From the NCBI GenBank assembly GCA_036924285.1, contig JAYKYS010000023.1:1054001-1118000 (forward strand): DNA of 64,000 nucleotides, in the 5' to 3' direction. The position numbers were made by a program, and so were the translations under genes. The notes below the pieces were generated by a model that was not told the DNA's origin, did no database searches, and saw only the letters and a list, made by a program, of their open reading frames with translations. The DNA comes from Asterella californica (lineage: Eukaryota; Streptophyta; Marchantiopsida; Marchantiales; Aytoniaceae). Below, piece after piece: positions 1 through 8,652 of the stretch. Position 1 is the stretch's first letter. Each line of letters begins with the position of its first letter.

Positions 1-159
1 TGCGACCGGAGCGCAAACAGGTTTTTAGGCCTCAACCTGATGTCGTGCAAGGCGAAGCAGAATATGAGGTGGAGTCCATTTTGTGATTTCGGTGCAAATC
101 AAACCGGATGGAGTACTTGGTCAAATGGCGTGGTTATCATTTGAAGGAAGCAACTTGGA
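1..159 (+). pseudogene. Family C (chromovirus) integrase C-terminus/chromodomain remnant
   Basis: Read in the frame starting at base 3, this encodes the linker and chromodomain of a Ty3/gypsy chromovirus, with the visible motifs EYEVESIL, NRMEYLVKWRGY and KEATW. The chromodomain is the part that steers integration to marked chromatin. The same protein is encoded on the minus strand around 46000-46646, so this is the family called C here. An in-frame TGA at 84-86 replaces an arginine codon present in the other copy, so the domain is broken. The reading stops at 159, where the 5' LTR of element B1 begins in the middle of the chromodomain. The upstream part lies outside the window. Confidence 0.85.
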
Positions 160-1317
160 TGTCACGTCAGTTTGGGCACCTCGGCTAGGTTGACCGAGTG
201 CGAAGTGGCGCATCCCGGTAAGGCCGTTAGTGCCGTTAGGGCGAGTTGGTGGGAGAGCCCACTAGGGGTAAACTTCGCAGGTAGGGCTTGGAGGCCTTAG
301 TTCTTCGAGTTGAGCCTTCAAGCTCTAGGCTATGGTGGATAGTCTAGTTGAGTGTAACCCGGATTCTCTTCGCGTTTAGAGTGGGTTTGGCTTGACCGTT
401 TGTGAGTAATCTTTGTTGTAGTGTTGGAGATGGTAACTTCTCAATGCAGATTACTCGAAGAACTGAGTGCAGGTCGAGGCGGAGTTCAGTAAGAGCTCGC
501 TGATCTGAAATCTGAAATCGTCCGCTGGTACCTTCGGGCGTTGTCGTTTGTGCTTGATTGTGTGAAGTTGTGATCGAGGTGTGTGGGCGCATGCTACATT
601 GCTGGTCGCAGATCGATTTGCTGTTGTTGGGGTCGAGTGGAGATTTCTGTCATGCGGAAGCGCTGCAGAAATTTTGCGGAATGTTCTTGAAGTGTGTTGT
701 TGGAGCCGGATTCCGCGTTTGGGCGTGGTAGACGGAGTAGTTGTCAATGTCGGATCGGAGTGGGCTCTTTGGAAGCGCATTGGAGAGACTTCGGAGGAGC
801 AGAGGTGCGTGAGTACGGAGGCGTGAGAGCGGAGTGCGAGAGTGCGGAGGCGGAGCGGAGCCTGAGCTTGAGCCCGAGCCCGCGCCCGCCGCAAGCCAGC
901 TTGCTGGCGTGCGTGAGAGAGGTATCCAAGCTTCAGTTGTGTGGGAAGGGTAAAACCAGCTGGTCACCCATCCCAACACTATTCCTGGACCTGGACTCCT
1001 GACTCTGTAGTCTTAGCTTTGGCTTTACCACTAGACCAATAGCTCTTGGTGTCCTACAGGGATGCGTGCAAGTACTTATGGATTTGTATAAGGTAGTAGG
1101 AGACCTTCTCGCATGTCCCTAGAGGAGTGGTAGGGCGACCCCACAGTATTAGGGGGAAGCTATAGTTGTGGTAGTGTTTGCCTATACCGTAGAGGCGCGT
1201 CTGGAGGCAATTGGTGGCCGTTGTCTTGGGTGAGCTAGTAGAGCTACCACGTGGATGTTTTTGGAGCTACTAGAGGTGTGGACATCTAGTTAGTGACCTC
1301 CAGCGTCAGTTACGACA
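160..1317 (+). repeat. 5' LTR of element B1 (family B)
   Basis: The LTR starts TGTCACGTCAG and ends TTACGACA, with the usual TG...CA termini. It is about 1.16 kb. A second, longer copy lies at 27126-28694 with the same ends, and another internal piece sits inside B1 gag at 2996-3538. Its 5' end interrupts the chromodomain remnant at 1-159. The 3' partner LTR of B1 is not in the window. A run of GAGCCT/GAGCCC-type hexamers lies near 855-895. Confidence 0.85.
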
Positions 1318-1951
1318 GTTGGTGACCATACATTGTGCATGTGGTCACCGACAAGGAGTCGTCAGAACGGGTGAGACTGGGTTTCTCTTTATGTGAATGT
1401 TTGAGTGTGGAGGGTTATCGTTTGGACTTCTTGTGGTTAGAACCCCTCCATATTCTGCTTCCTGTTTGTGCACCGCGTTTGCTTGTGTTGGCGCTTGATT
1501 TCCAGAGTGAGTTCACTCCAGTGTGCTGTCGGTAGTGAGGCTAGAGTTGCGGACCAGTCAAACTACTTTTGTTTCTCTCACGGTGCGATTGGAGTGACGA
1601 CCAACAGACCGTGAGAGGCTGCCTGTGGTGATGGTAGGTACATGTTGCCCTTACTTTGACCGTCCTAGTAGGGGATAGGTGAGCTCAGTAGGAGCAGGGT
1701 TAGGCAAGTGGTGGTTACGGTGGTGACGGAGATTGCGACATTTCGGTTGGGGAGTGTGTTAGCGAGATTCTCTCATCACGGAGTTCTCGGGAGGTTCTGG
1801 TGGGGACTTCTCGGACAGTGGATATACACGGAGTGGAGTGAGGTACCGACTACCTACACCATTGCCGTCGGTTGTTCCAGAGGACGAGCCAGACGCAGAC
1901 AGCGCATTTTCTGGTGGTGAGTCTAGTGTCGTCACACCGTTGTTGTGAGAC
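1318..1951 (+). other. Family B 5' leader, LTR to gag
   Basis: This untranslated leader lies between the LTR end and the gag ATG. It begins GTTGGTGACCATAC, where the primer-binding site would be expected; I could not assign a tRNA. The corresponding B2 leader is 28695-29325, and the two are colinear with scattered substitutions. No convincing ATG-initiated gene is seen. Confidence 0.55.
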
Positions 1952-3004
1952 ATGGACGAGATCTATGGGGCCACGAAGGGGCCTCGACGTTATTCGGGTA
2001 CAGTTGGTACCATTGAGCTGGATGACTTCATCCAGGAGTTCGACAGTTGGTGCGATATGCAGCAGATGCGGAACCAACAGTTGTTTACACCCTTCATGGC
2101 ATGGAAGGGTTTGTTCCAACACTTGGAGGGACCGCCGATGGACGATTATCATGAGTTCAGACGAGATTACAATGTTGAGATCGAGTTGTGGAGACAACAT
2201 TGGTCTCTCAACTACGTTTCTATCACTACTGGCGCAGTTTCGGGAGGCGTAGCACCTGCGAGTTTGGATGCCAGTAGCAGTGGTACAGCCACAGATGGCG
2301 GAGTGCCTACTACCAGTGGTGCTTCCACAGGTAGTGGAGCAGGTGTTAGTGTGAGTGGGATACCACCAGGGTTTAACCCTGTGGTTCAGTTCTTGCAATG
2401 TTTGAGGAAGAACTATCAGGGTGTGCGGACCGACAAGTTGAGGAGTTTGCAGGAGTTCCAGCGGAAGACTGGAGAGAGCCTACGCGAGGCGTTTACTCGC
2501 ATGAGACGGTTGATCAGCGTTACCCAAGGGGTGACAGAAGCACAGGCAGTCCAGTTCTGGTATGGGATACTAGACCGGGAGCTGCGTAGGAGAGTTAGAG
2601 ATGCTACTCTTCTTAGAGATACCGCTCCGACGTTGGCGGTTGTCTTTAGTCTGGCTGAGCGGATTGAGCTCAACATGGTGGAGGAGAGGGTGGTGGTTGC
2701 TGGGTTCAGCAAGGAGACACCACATGGAGCGACCATCTCTTCTCGAGGATCACAGGCTATGCAACAGCGTGGTGGTGGTGGTGGTGGTGGTAAGGATCGT
2801 GCGGAGCAGTCACAATCGCAAGGAGGTGTTGGAGGATCTGGTGGGCAGAAGCCCATGCCGTCCTTCTCTAGTCAGCAGCAAGCGGGTCCTTGCTGGACGT
2901 GTGATGGTCCTCATCAGCAAAAGGACTGTCCACAGAGGAGAGGTGGTTATGAGACGTCAGGAACGTCTCAAGCAGCACATAGGCAATGTGAGCATCTCAT
3001 GTGA
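1952..3004 (+). CDS. B1 gag polyprotein, N-terminal part
   Basis: This 350-residue open frame begins at an ATG and encodes a Ty3/gypsy-type capsid region. The middle has the typical gag helices, with motifs such as LQEFQRKTGESLREAFTRMR and FWYGILDRELRRRVRD around residues 155-220. A Gly-rich stretch encoded by GGT repeats (2770-2790) follows. The end is a zinc-knuckle-like CWTCDGPHQQKDC (CX2CX3HX4C). The frame stops at 3002-3004 because LTR-derived DNA has been placed inside gag; the rest of gag resumes at 3539. B2 carries a decayed version at 29326-30023 plus 38807 onward. The coat protein of the retrotransposon particle is its expected role. I infer it is now truncated. Confidence 0.8.
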   Translation: MDEIYGATKGPRRYSGTVGTIELDDFIQEFDSWCDMQQMRNQQLFTPFMAWKGLFQHLEGPPMDDYHEFRRDYNVEIELWRQHWSLNYVSITTGAVSGGVAPASLDASSSGTATDGGVPTTSGASTGSGAGVSVSGIPPGFNPVVQFLQCLRKNYQGVRTDKLRSLQEFQRKTGESLREAFTRMRRLISVTQGVTEAQAVQFWYGILDRELRRRVRDATLLRDTAPTLAVVFSLAERIELNMVEERVVVAGFSKETPHGATISSRGSQAMQQRGGGGGGGKDRAEQSQSQGGVGGSGGQKPMPSFSSQQQAGPCWTCDGPHQQKDCPQRRGGYETSGTSQAAHRQCEHLM

Positions 3005-3655
3005 GCATCGCATCTTAGAGGCTTCGAGGCTTCGAGGAGCAGAGGTGCGTGAGTGCGGAGGCGTGAGAACGGAGTGCGAGAGTGCGGAGGCGGAGCGGAG
3101 CTGAGCCTGAGCCCGAGCCCGCGCCCGCCGCAAGCCAGCTTGCTGGCGTGCGTGAGAGAGGTATCCAAGCTTCAGTTGTGTGGGAAGGGTAAAACCAGCT
3201 GGTCACCCATCCCAACACTATTCCTGGACCTGGACTCCTAACTCTGTAGTCTTAGCTTTGGCTTTACCACTAGACCAATAGCTCTTGGTGTCCTACAGGG
3301 ATGCGTGCAAGTACTTATGGACTTGTATAAGGTAGTAGGAGACCTTCTCGCACGTCCGTAGAGGAGTGGTAGGGCGACCCCACAGTATTAGGGGTAAGCT
3401 ATAGTTGTGGTAGTGTTTGCCTATACCGTAGAGACGCGTATGGAGGCAATTGGTGGCAGTTGTCTTGGGTGAGCTAGTAGAGCTACCACGTGGATGTTTT
3501 TGGAGCTACTAGAGCTACTAGAGGTGTTTTTGGAGCTACAAGCGGGTCCTTGCTGGACGTGTGATGGTCCTCATCAGCAAAAGGACTGTCCACAGAGGAG
3601 AGGTGGTTATGAGACGTCAGGAACGTCTCAAGTAGCACCTAGGCAATGTGAGCAT
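2879..3655 (+). repeat. LTR fragment inside gag flanked by a 117-bp direct repeat
   Basis: Bases 2879-2995 and 3539-3655 are the same 117 bp of gag (the zinc-knuckle region) with two differences, AGCAGCACAT versus AGTAGCACCT. The period is exactly 660 bp. Between them, 2996-3538 matches the internal part of the family B LTR (about 786-1290). The block has therefore duplicated gag sequence on both sides of a piece of the element's own LTR. Confidence 0.85.
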
Positions 3656-5056
3656 TGCGGACGACCTGATCACAGTAGTGACCGTTGTTTTGATCTCCAT
3701 CCCGAGTTGCGGCAAGGGAAGGCTGATCGTGGATCAGGCGGAGGAGCTCAGGGAGGCCGTGGTGGTCGAGCTGGAGGTAGAGGTCCAGCACCTGGGAGAG
3801 GACCGGTCGGTCCACCGCTTGCTACGACGTCAGAAGCAGGTATGGCTGCTTGGATTGAGCAGTTGGAGCAAAGGATAGCTAGTATGGCTATGGCTCAGCG
3901 GAGATCAGGTGGAACAGAGGCTTCCACGTCTTATGGAGGAGAAGGAGGTGACTTCGACTTCATGGCTGGTGTGGCGCAGATTGAGGCATCTGCGGCAGTG
4001 ACTAGAGGTGCAGTACGTGCCTCTGAGCCACGAGGTGCGTCAGTGGAGTTAGATCCACAACGCGAGGAGGCTGATAGACAGGCCAGGCTTCCCCAGTCGT
4101 TCACGTTATCAGAGGCGTTGAGGACCACATCTATGGTTGCTAAACGGCCTACCGATGGTGCAGTAGAGTTGGAGGTATCGACATCCAGGAGTGGGTGTGA
4201 TGTGAGTCCACCTTCGACGTCTGTGGATGCGACGTCAAACTCGATGTTGGGGGCGGCTACAGCAGTTTTGCGAGCCTCACTATTCTCAGCCACGGATATG
4301 AGGGCATTGGGAGTCAACTTGGCTCCAGTGTTCCAGTTGGCGGCCACGCTCAGTGAGAGCGAGGATGTAGTTACCTCTAGTGCTGAAGTAGTTCAGCGAG
4401 AGGCGGTAGATGTGTCCATGGAGTCGAGGATCAGGACAGCTACCAGTGGTACTTGGCAAGCGGCGGTTGCTAGGTTAGATGAGTTACCAGCTAGGCCGGC
4501 GATTGACCGTGCTGGTTTGGCACCAGGTGTGGTGTTGTTGGACAACAGAAGTGATATCTTCTGTTTAGTGGCACTTTCAGGGAAAGTGTATCGACCCCAG
4601 AAGGTCTTGTTAGACTCTGGAGCCCAACCGTTGATGTTGGGAAAGACGGCGTGTATTGGTTTGGGTCTGAAGAAGTCCGAGATAGAGAGATGTCCATTCC
4701 AGTTGCAGACATCTCTAGGGGGATCAGGAGGTACGGCTCTACACATGACACGTGAGATGTTGACGGTGAGAGTTCGGCCAGATCACCCCACGGATGGCTC
4801 TATGGTGAAGGCCAAGGCCACCGTTACAACCGCAGAGTCTTATGATGTATTGGTGGGAGGTGATGTGTTGTATCCTATGGGGTTCGTGATCGACTATTGG
4901 GCGGAGACAGCATCTTACAGACCAGGTTGGCAGTCCGGTGAGGGACGAGTGAGCTGCTTACCAGTGCGGTTCAGTGCTAGAGTTGGGACGACTGAGCCTA
5001 CACCAAGAACGATGGCATCCGTTGCAGGGTTCAGTTCGGTCATCACTTGGCCGGGC
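3494..5056 (+). CDS. B1 gag C-terminus plus aspartic protease
   Basis: This open frame starts at an ATG contributed by the LTR fragment and runs into gag and protease. Residues 20-32 are CWTCDGPHQQKDC, and residues 52-65 are a canonical CX2CX4HX4C nucleocapsid knuckle (CEHCGRPDHSSDRC). A Gly/Arg/Pro-rich linker follows. The retropepsin-like domain has its catalytic LLDSGAQ at residues 372-378. A later YDVLVGGDVLYPMGFVIDYW is consistent with the C-terminal protease strand. At 5057 a reversed family A solo LTR interrupts the frame; the short extension to 5197 is LTR sequence. The uninterrupted B2 copy (39574-40737) shows that protease and the methyltransferase N-terminus form one continuous reading frame. 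Confidence 0.8.
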
Positions 5057-5971
5057 TGTAAACCCTCCGCGGTCCTAACGATCAACTACCCCCTGATCTC
5101 TCAACCTCCACGATCGTCATCCACGAATTTGCAACATGTCGGGCCTGTCTCTCACTCAGGGGTCACCTCTGATGGCTTTGATGGAAGCACACCATGAATC
5201 TTGAAGGGAAAATGCTAAGTTCACTCATTCATACACCCACAAAATTATCAACTAACAATCTCCATAAACTCATCCACTAAAATCCTCCATTCTAACGACG
5301 TCTCTCAAGTTCTCACATGCTAAACATATCCCACACTCTCTATATTACTCAAGTTGTCATTACGACAATGTGAAAACAAGGATGAGGAGCTCTTCTCTAC
5401 TCCTCTATTTATACATTCTAGGTTTTTACTTTGGTACCCTCCGGTAACTCAGCCGTAACTACTTTTACCGGGTTTTACTAAGATATTACTTAAGGTAAAA
5501 GCATTAATCACATGGGCTTTTTACCTTTTCACATGGGCTTATTCCTTCAAAGTCAACAACTTCTAGAAGGATTCTGGAATATTCTCAAGGAATCTCGAAT
5601 TTCCACCCCCCCTCTACACTAGGACCCACTAAAAAGAAAACATGTGGAATCTCTTCTTGTTTTTAATGCCCACAAAGTCCACAACTTTAATCCAACCACT
5701 AATATCAAGTCAAAAAGGAGATAAGAGATACTTTCCACCTCTTTTCTACCTTTTAGAGAAGATGACAAGATAGTAGTGCTCACTCTTTAGCAAATATCTG
5801 AATTCTGCCAAAAGTACAGCTAAGTTTAACCATAACTAACTTTTAGCTAGTCATGACTAACTTGATACCTCCTAAAAGTACTTTGGCAGCAAATAAACAT
5901 TCTCAACACTTAGTTAGAACTAAACACCTTACTAATAGACACACTTCCTATGTGTAACATAGGTCGTTACA
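5057..5971 (-). mobile_element. Solo LTR of family A inserted in B1
   Basis: This is a 915-bp family A LTR in reverse orientation. On the plus strand it starts TGTAAACCCTCCGCGG and ends ACATAGGTCGTTACA. It is flanked by a 4-bp target duplication GGGC (5053-5056 and 5972-5975). The B2 copy at about 40520-40545 shows the empty site with GGGC once. A plant-type TATA box (TATAAATAG on the minus strand) is near 5405-5413. It separates the protease and methyltransferase coding parts. A solo LTR normally arises by recombination between the two LTRs of a full element. Confidence 0.95.
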
Positions 5972-5975
5972 GGGC

Positions 5976-7214
5976 GAGTTGTTGGAGAGCAATGCCCATG
6001 CGGAGGATACTCCGATCTTTGAGGAGGTGGAGGACATGCCTAGCATATCTACGTTAGTATCATCTGCCTTGGATGTTCCACTCTGGAGTTCGAGTGGAGA
6101 GTTGCAGCAGTATGCTGATCAGTTGGTGCAGCAGGCTTGGAGTGAAGCCTTTGTACCACCAGTAGAGGAACAAAGGGTTGTTCCTGCTACTGGTCCTGTG
6201 ACCTTATCACCGTTGGATACGACTCTCATTGTGTGGCAGTATCCAGAGGAGGGTGTATGTGTGTTGGAGCTATTTGGAGGGATCAGCACATGTTTGACTG
6301 CGGTATTGCATGCAGGTATACACGTACAGCGATACTTGTATGTGGAGAGAGATGAGATTGCGAGACGCATCTCATTGCGACATGTGGCACGTTTGGTGCA
6401 GAGATATCCTGAGTTGTTGTCCATATCAGCTGTTAGAGGATACCAACAAGTATTACCGTCGGATATTTCGCTGCTGGAGGCACAGGATCTTACGTTTGTT
6501 GGCACCATTCACTTGGTGATAGCCGGATGGCCATGTCAAGGTCACACGCGTGCTGGGAGAGATCAGGGTTTACATGACCCGCGATCTAGGATGTTCTGGG
6601 AGATGTTACGGATCTTACGACATCTCCAGATGCATCAGGTGGATTCTCCAGCGTACATCTTGGAGAACATTTCTTTGTTGGGTGATGCTCGTACACAGAT
6701 GATGGCGAGTGTGCACCAAGTGCGGTCTTGGATTGGACCAGCAGTGTTGTTGGATGCAGTGAGAGTAGGATCTCGTGCACATCGTCCACGGTTGTGGTGG
6801 ATGAACTTGTTACCGAAAGAGGTGCTTAAGCGAACACACGATGGAGTGAGACGACCAGCGCATCTCACGGTTGGTAGCATCTTGGATGCAAGACGACGAT
6901 CTCAAGTAGTGAGAGTTGTCGATAGGTCACCCATGGCAGTGGTGAACCTAGTGGGACGGCCCATGGTAGCGTTACCCACTTTGGTAAGCTTTCCAGCGTC
7001 ACATGTTTACAGAGATGGAGGACCTGGGCTTGTGTGGGATGCTCAATTACGGCAGTTGGTGGAGCCCAATGCCGATGAGAGAGAGCGAGCGATGGGTTTT
7101 GCTACGGGTACGACGGCAGTAGCTTCGGTGTCGGAGGCTTCACGTCGTCAAGTATTGGGTCAAGCAATGGACTTGAATTGCTTGACATGGATTGTTAGCC
7201 TTGGATTGGCTTAG
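5976..7214 (+). CDS. Retrotransposon-encoded DNA cytosine-5 methyltransferase (DNMT3-like)
   Basis: Numbering is from base 5979. Residues 1-90 continue the family B polyprotein after the protease. A full C5 methyltransferase core follows: motif I LELFGGIS (97-103, S-adenosylmethionine binding), motif II YVERDEIAR (121-129), motif IV GWPCQGHT with the catalytic cysteine at 186, motif VI LENIS (228-232), motif VIII AHRPRLWWMNL (267-277), a target-recognition stretch, motif IX ERERAMGF (367-374), and motif X around GQAMDLNCLTWIV (394-406). Motif order I to X and the FGGIS, ENIS and AHRPRLWW forms resemble the DNMT3/DRM group, but the order is not rearranged as in plant DRM. The predicted reaction is C5 methylation of cytosine in DNA. 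No catalytic residue looks lost. The 5' side is cut by a solo LTR, and the frame ends in TAG (7212-7214). Confidence 0.9.
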   Translation, partial: ELLESNAHAEDTPIFEEVEDMPSISTLVSSALDVPLWSSSGELQQYADQLVQQAWSEAFVPPVEEQRVVPATGPVTLSPLDTTLIVWQYPEEGVCVLELFGGISTCLTAVLHAGIHVQRYLYVERDEIARRISLRHVARLVQRYPELLSISAVRGYQQVLPSDISLLEAQDLTFVGTIHLVIAGWPCQGHTRAGRDQGLHDPRSRMFWEMLRILRHLQMHQVDSPAYILENISLLGDARTQMMASVHQVRSWIGPAVLLDAVRVGSRAHRPRLWWMNLLPKEVLKRTHDGVRRPAHLTVGSILDARRRSQVVRVVDRSPMAVVNLVGRPMVALPTLVSFPASHVYRDGGPGLVWDAQLRQLVEPNADERERAMGFATGTTAVASVSEASRRQVLGQAMDLNCLTWIVSLGLA

Positions 7215-7454
7215 CAGCGTCGGATGCGATCGACGGGTGTTACTGCTCGAGCACTCTTGAGCTCTTTGCCTACCGGATCGGTGGAGGCAAAGGCTGGGGA
7301 CGAGGCACGTGGAGTTCGTCATCCTTGGACATCATGGGATGTCATAGGAGAGAGTGTGGAGTTTGCAGCTAGAATCGCAGAAGTTTTACGCACAGTAGCG
7401 GTGGAGGTTGTTGGTGGTGAGCAGAAGGAAACTGCTCCAGAGGCTGCAAGATAG
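7215..7454 (+). CDS. In-frame linker between methyltransferase and reverse transcriptase
   Basis: This stretch of about 80 codons stays in the same frame as the methyltransferase and the reverse transcriptase. It is bounded by TAG at 7212-7214 (next codon CAG) and TAG at 7452-7454 (next codons CAA TCA). No domain is recognised. It ends acidic to neutral (VVGGEQKETAPEAAR). It is probably polyprotein linker that is read only if the first TAG is suppressed or is a mutation. There is no second copy in the window to compare. Confidence 0.5.
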   Translation, partial: QRRMRSTGVTARALLSSLPTGSVEAKAGDEARGVRHPWTSWDVIGESVEFAARIAEVLRTVAVEVVGGEQKETAPEAAR

Positions 7455-8075
7455 CAATCAACGACTTCGTCTTTTATCTCTAGCATGGTGACAGAGGATA
7501 CTTGGGAGCCGGAGATTGGACCCAAGCTTATAGGAGAGGAGAGACGAAGAGTTCAGAGATTCCTGAAGAGCTACAGGAATTGTTTTACCTTTAGTATGAA
7601 GAATTTGGGTACCTTGAAGGGATCTGGTATACGGATCGACTTGGTTAATGACACGTCAATCTTCCGACGTCCTTATAGGTACAGTGACATGGAGAGAGCC
7701 TTGATCCAGAGTCGGACTCAAGACTTGTTGGAGGCTGGGTTGGTGGAGATGTCGCATGGAGAGTATGCATCTGTCACAGTTATGCCAGCCAAGAAGGATA
7801 TGTATGGCAACTACACAGATAGACGGATGTGTGGGGACTATCGTCCTATCAATCGGTAGACGAAGTCCGATAAGTATGCCATGCCGACACTTGAGGAGAT
7901 CTTTGATGCAGTGGGGCATGTGAAGGTCTTCAGTAATTTGGATCTTCGAGCAGGGTATCATCAGTTGCCAGTGAGAGAAGAAGATAAGTCCAAGACAGCA
8001 TTCTGGAGAATTGACTCTCACGGGATAAAATCTCATGTGAGAAAGATGCACAAGAATTATGATTGGACCATATGA
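7455..8075 (+). pseudogene. B1 reverse transcriptase, N-terminal half, truncated
   Basis: Same frame as the methyltransferase. It encodes the fingers and palm start of a Ty3/gypsy reverse transcriptase: a region like RPYRYSDMERALIQ, then LLEAGLVEMSHGEYAS, MCGDYRPINR, KYAMPTLEEIFD and FSNLDLRAGYHQLPV, which carries the first catalytic aspartate. An in-frame TAG at 7857-7859 falls where other elements keep a residue between the two motifs. Family resemblance fades after KTAFWRIDSHG (about 8025), before the second catalytic aspartate pair. RNase H and integrase of B1 are not found, so the element is truncated by the sequence that follows. Confidence 0.85.
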
Positions 8076-8652
8076 GATGCTCAGGTTAGCCGAGAGCGGA
8101 GGTCTACATGTGCAGTCATTATGACACCATTAGCTTTTCTTCCTAGAGTTCCTCTTGAGTCGTGGGTGTGGTTGAGTGTCCACACGGACACTATTCTAGG
8201 ATTGTTCGAGATGAGTTTTTCTTCTCCGTGTTGTTCTGTTCGCTACTACGTGCTCTATATGACGAGGTGAGGCAGACATTCCGTCTATCTCTTGAAATGG
8301 TGACTCAGAACATCAAAGATGAGATAGTGTGGTTATTGTTCTTCTTACTACCTCGTTGGTGTCTCTATTGTATTCGAGGTGGCAGAGTGAGACATCAAGA
8401 GATAACGTCCCATCTTTGGAGATTGTGTGCTGGTGATTGGACGGTCTTATAAGAAGAATCAGTACGTGCTGCATAAGGTAGGAGAGAGTTTGCCTCTACA
8501 CACGATTTCTCATCTTTGGTTCGCATACGACGTTGTAGGATGTTGGGTCAGGTTGTAGAGTATAGTAGAGCTGCTAGAGCATTGCATTCTTTCTCAGTGA
8601 CATGTCATACTGAGGAGACGATCACTTCATTGCATTTTCTCATCTCCATCGG
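8076..8652 (+). other. Unassigned junction sequence
   Basis: This follows the truncated B1 reverse transcriptase and precedes a recognisable non-LTR-type reverse transcriptase. All frames contain many stops. It is probably the decayed N-terminal part of that second element, but no motif supports a firmer call. Confidence 0.3.

Noticed and set aside
581..1002. Overlapping open frames on both strands in the family B LTR
   Set aside because: They arise from the GC-rich hexamer repeats and recur in every LTR copy. No domain, and the LTR function explains the sequence.
1335..1535. 66-codon frame conserved between B1 and B2 leaders (also 28712-28912)
   Set aside because: It starts with GTG, not ATG, and changes between copies include replacements at the same rate as the rest of the leader. 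Simple sequence conservation between element copies explains it.
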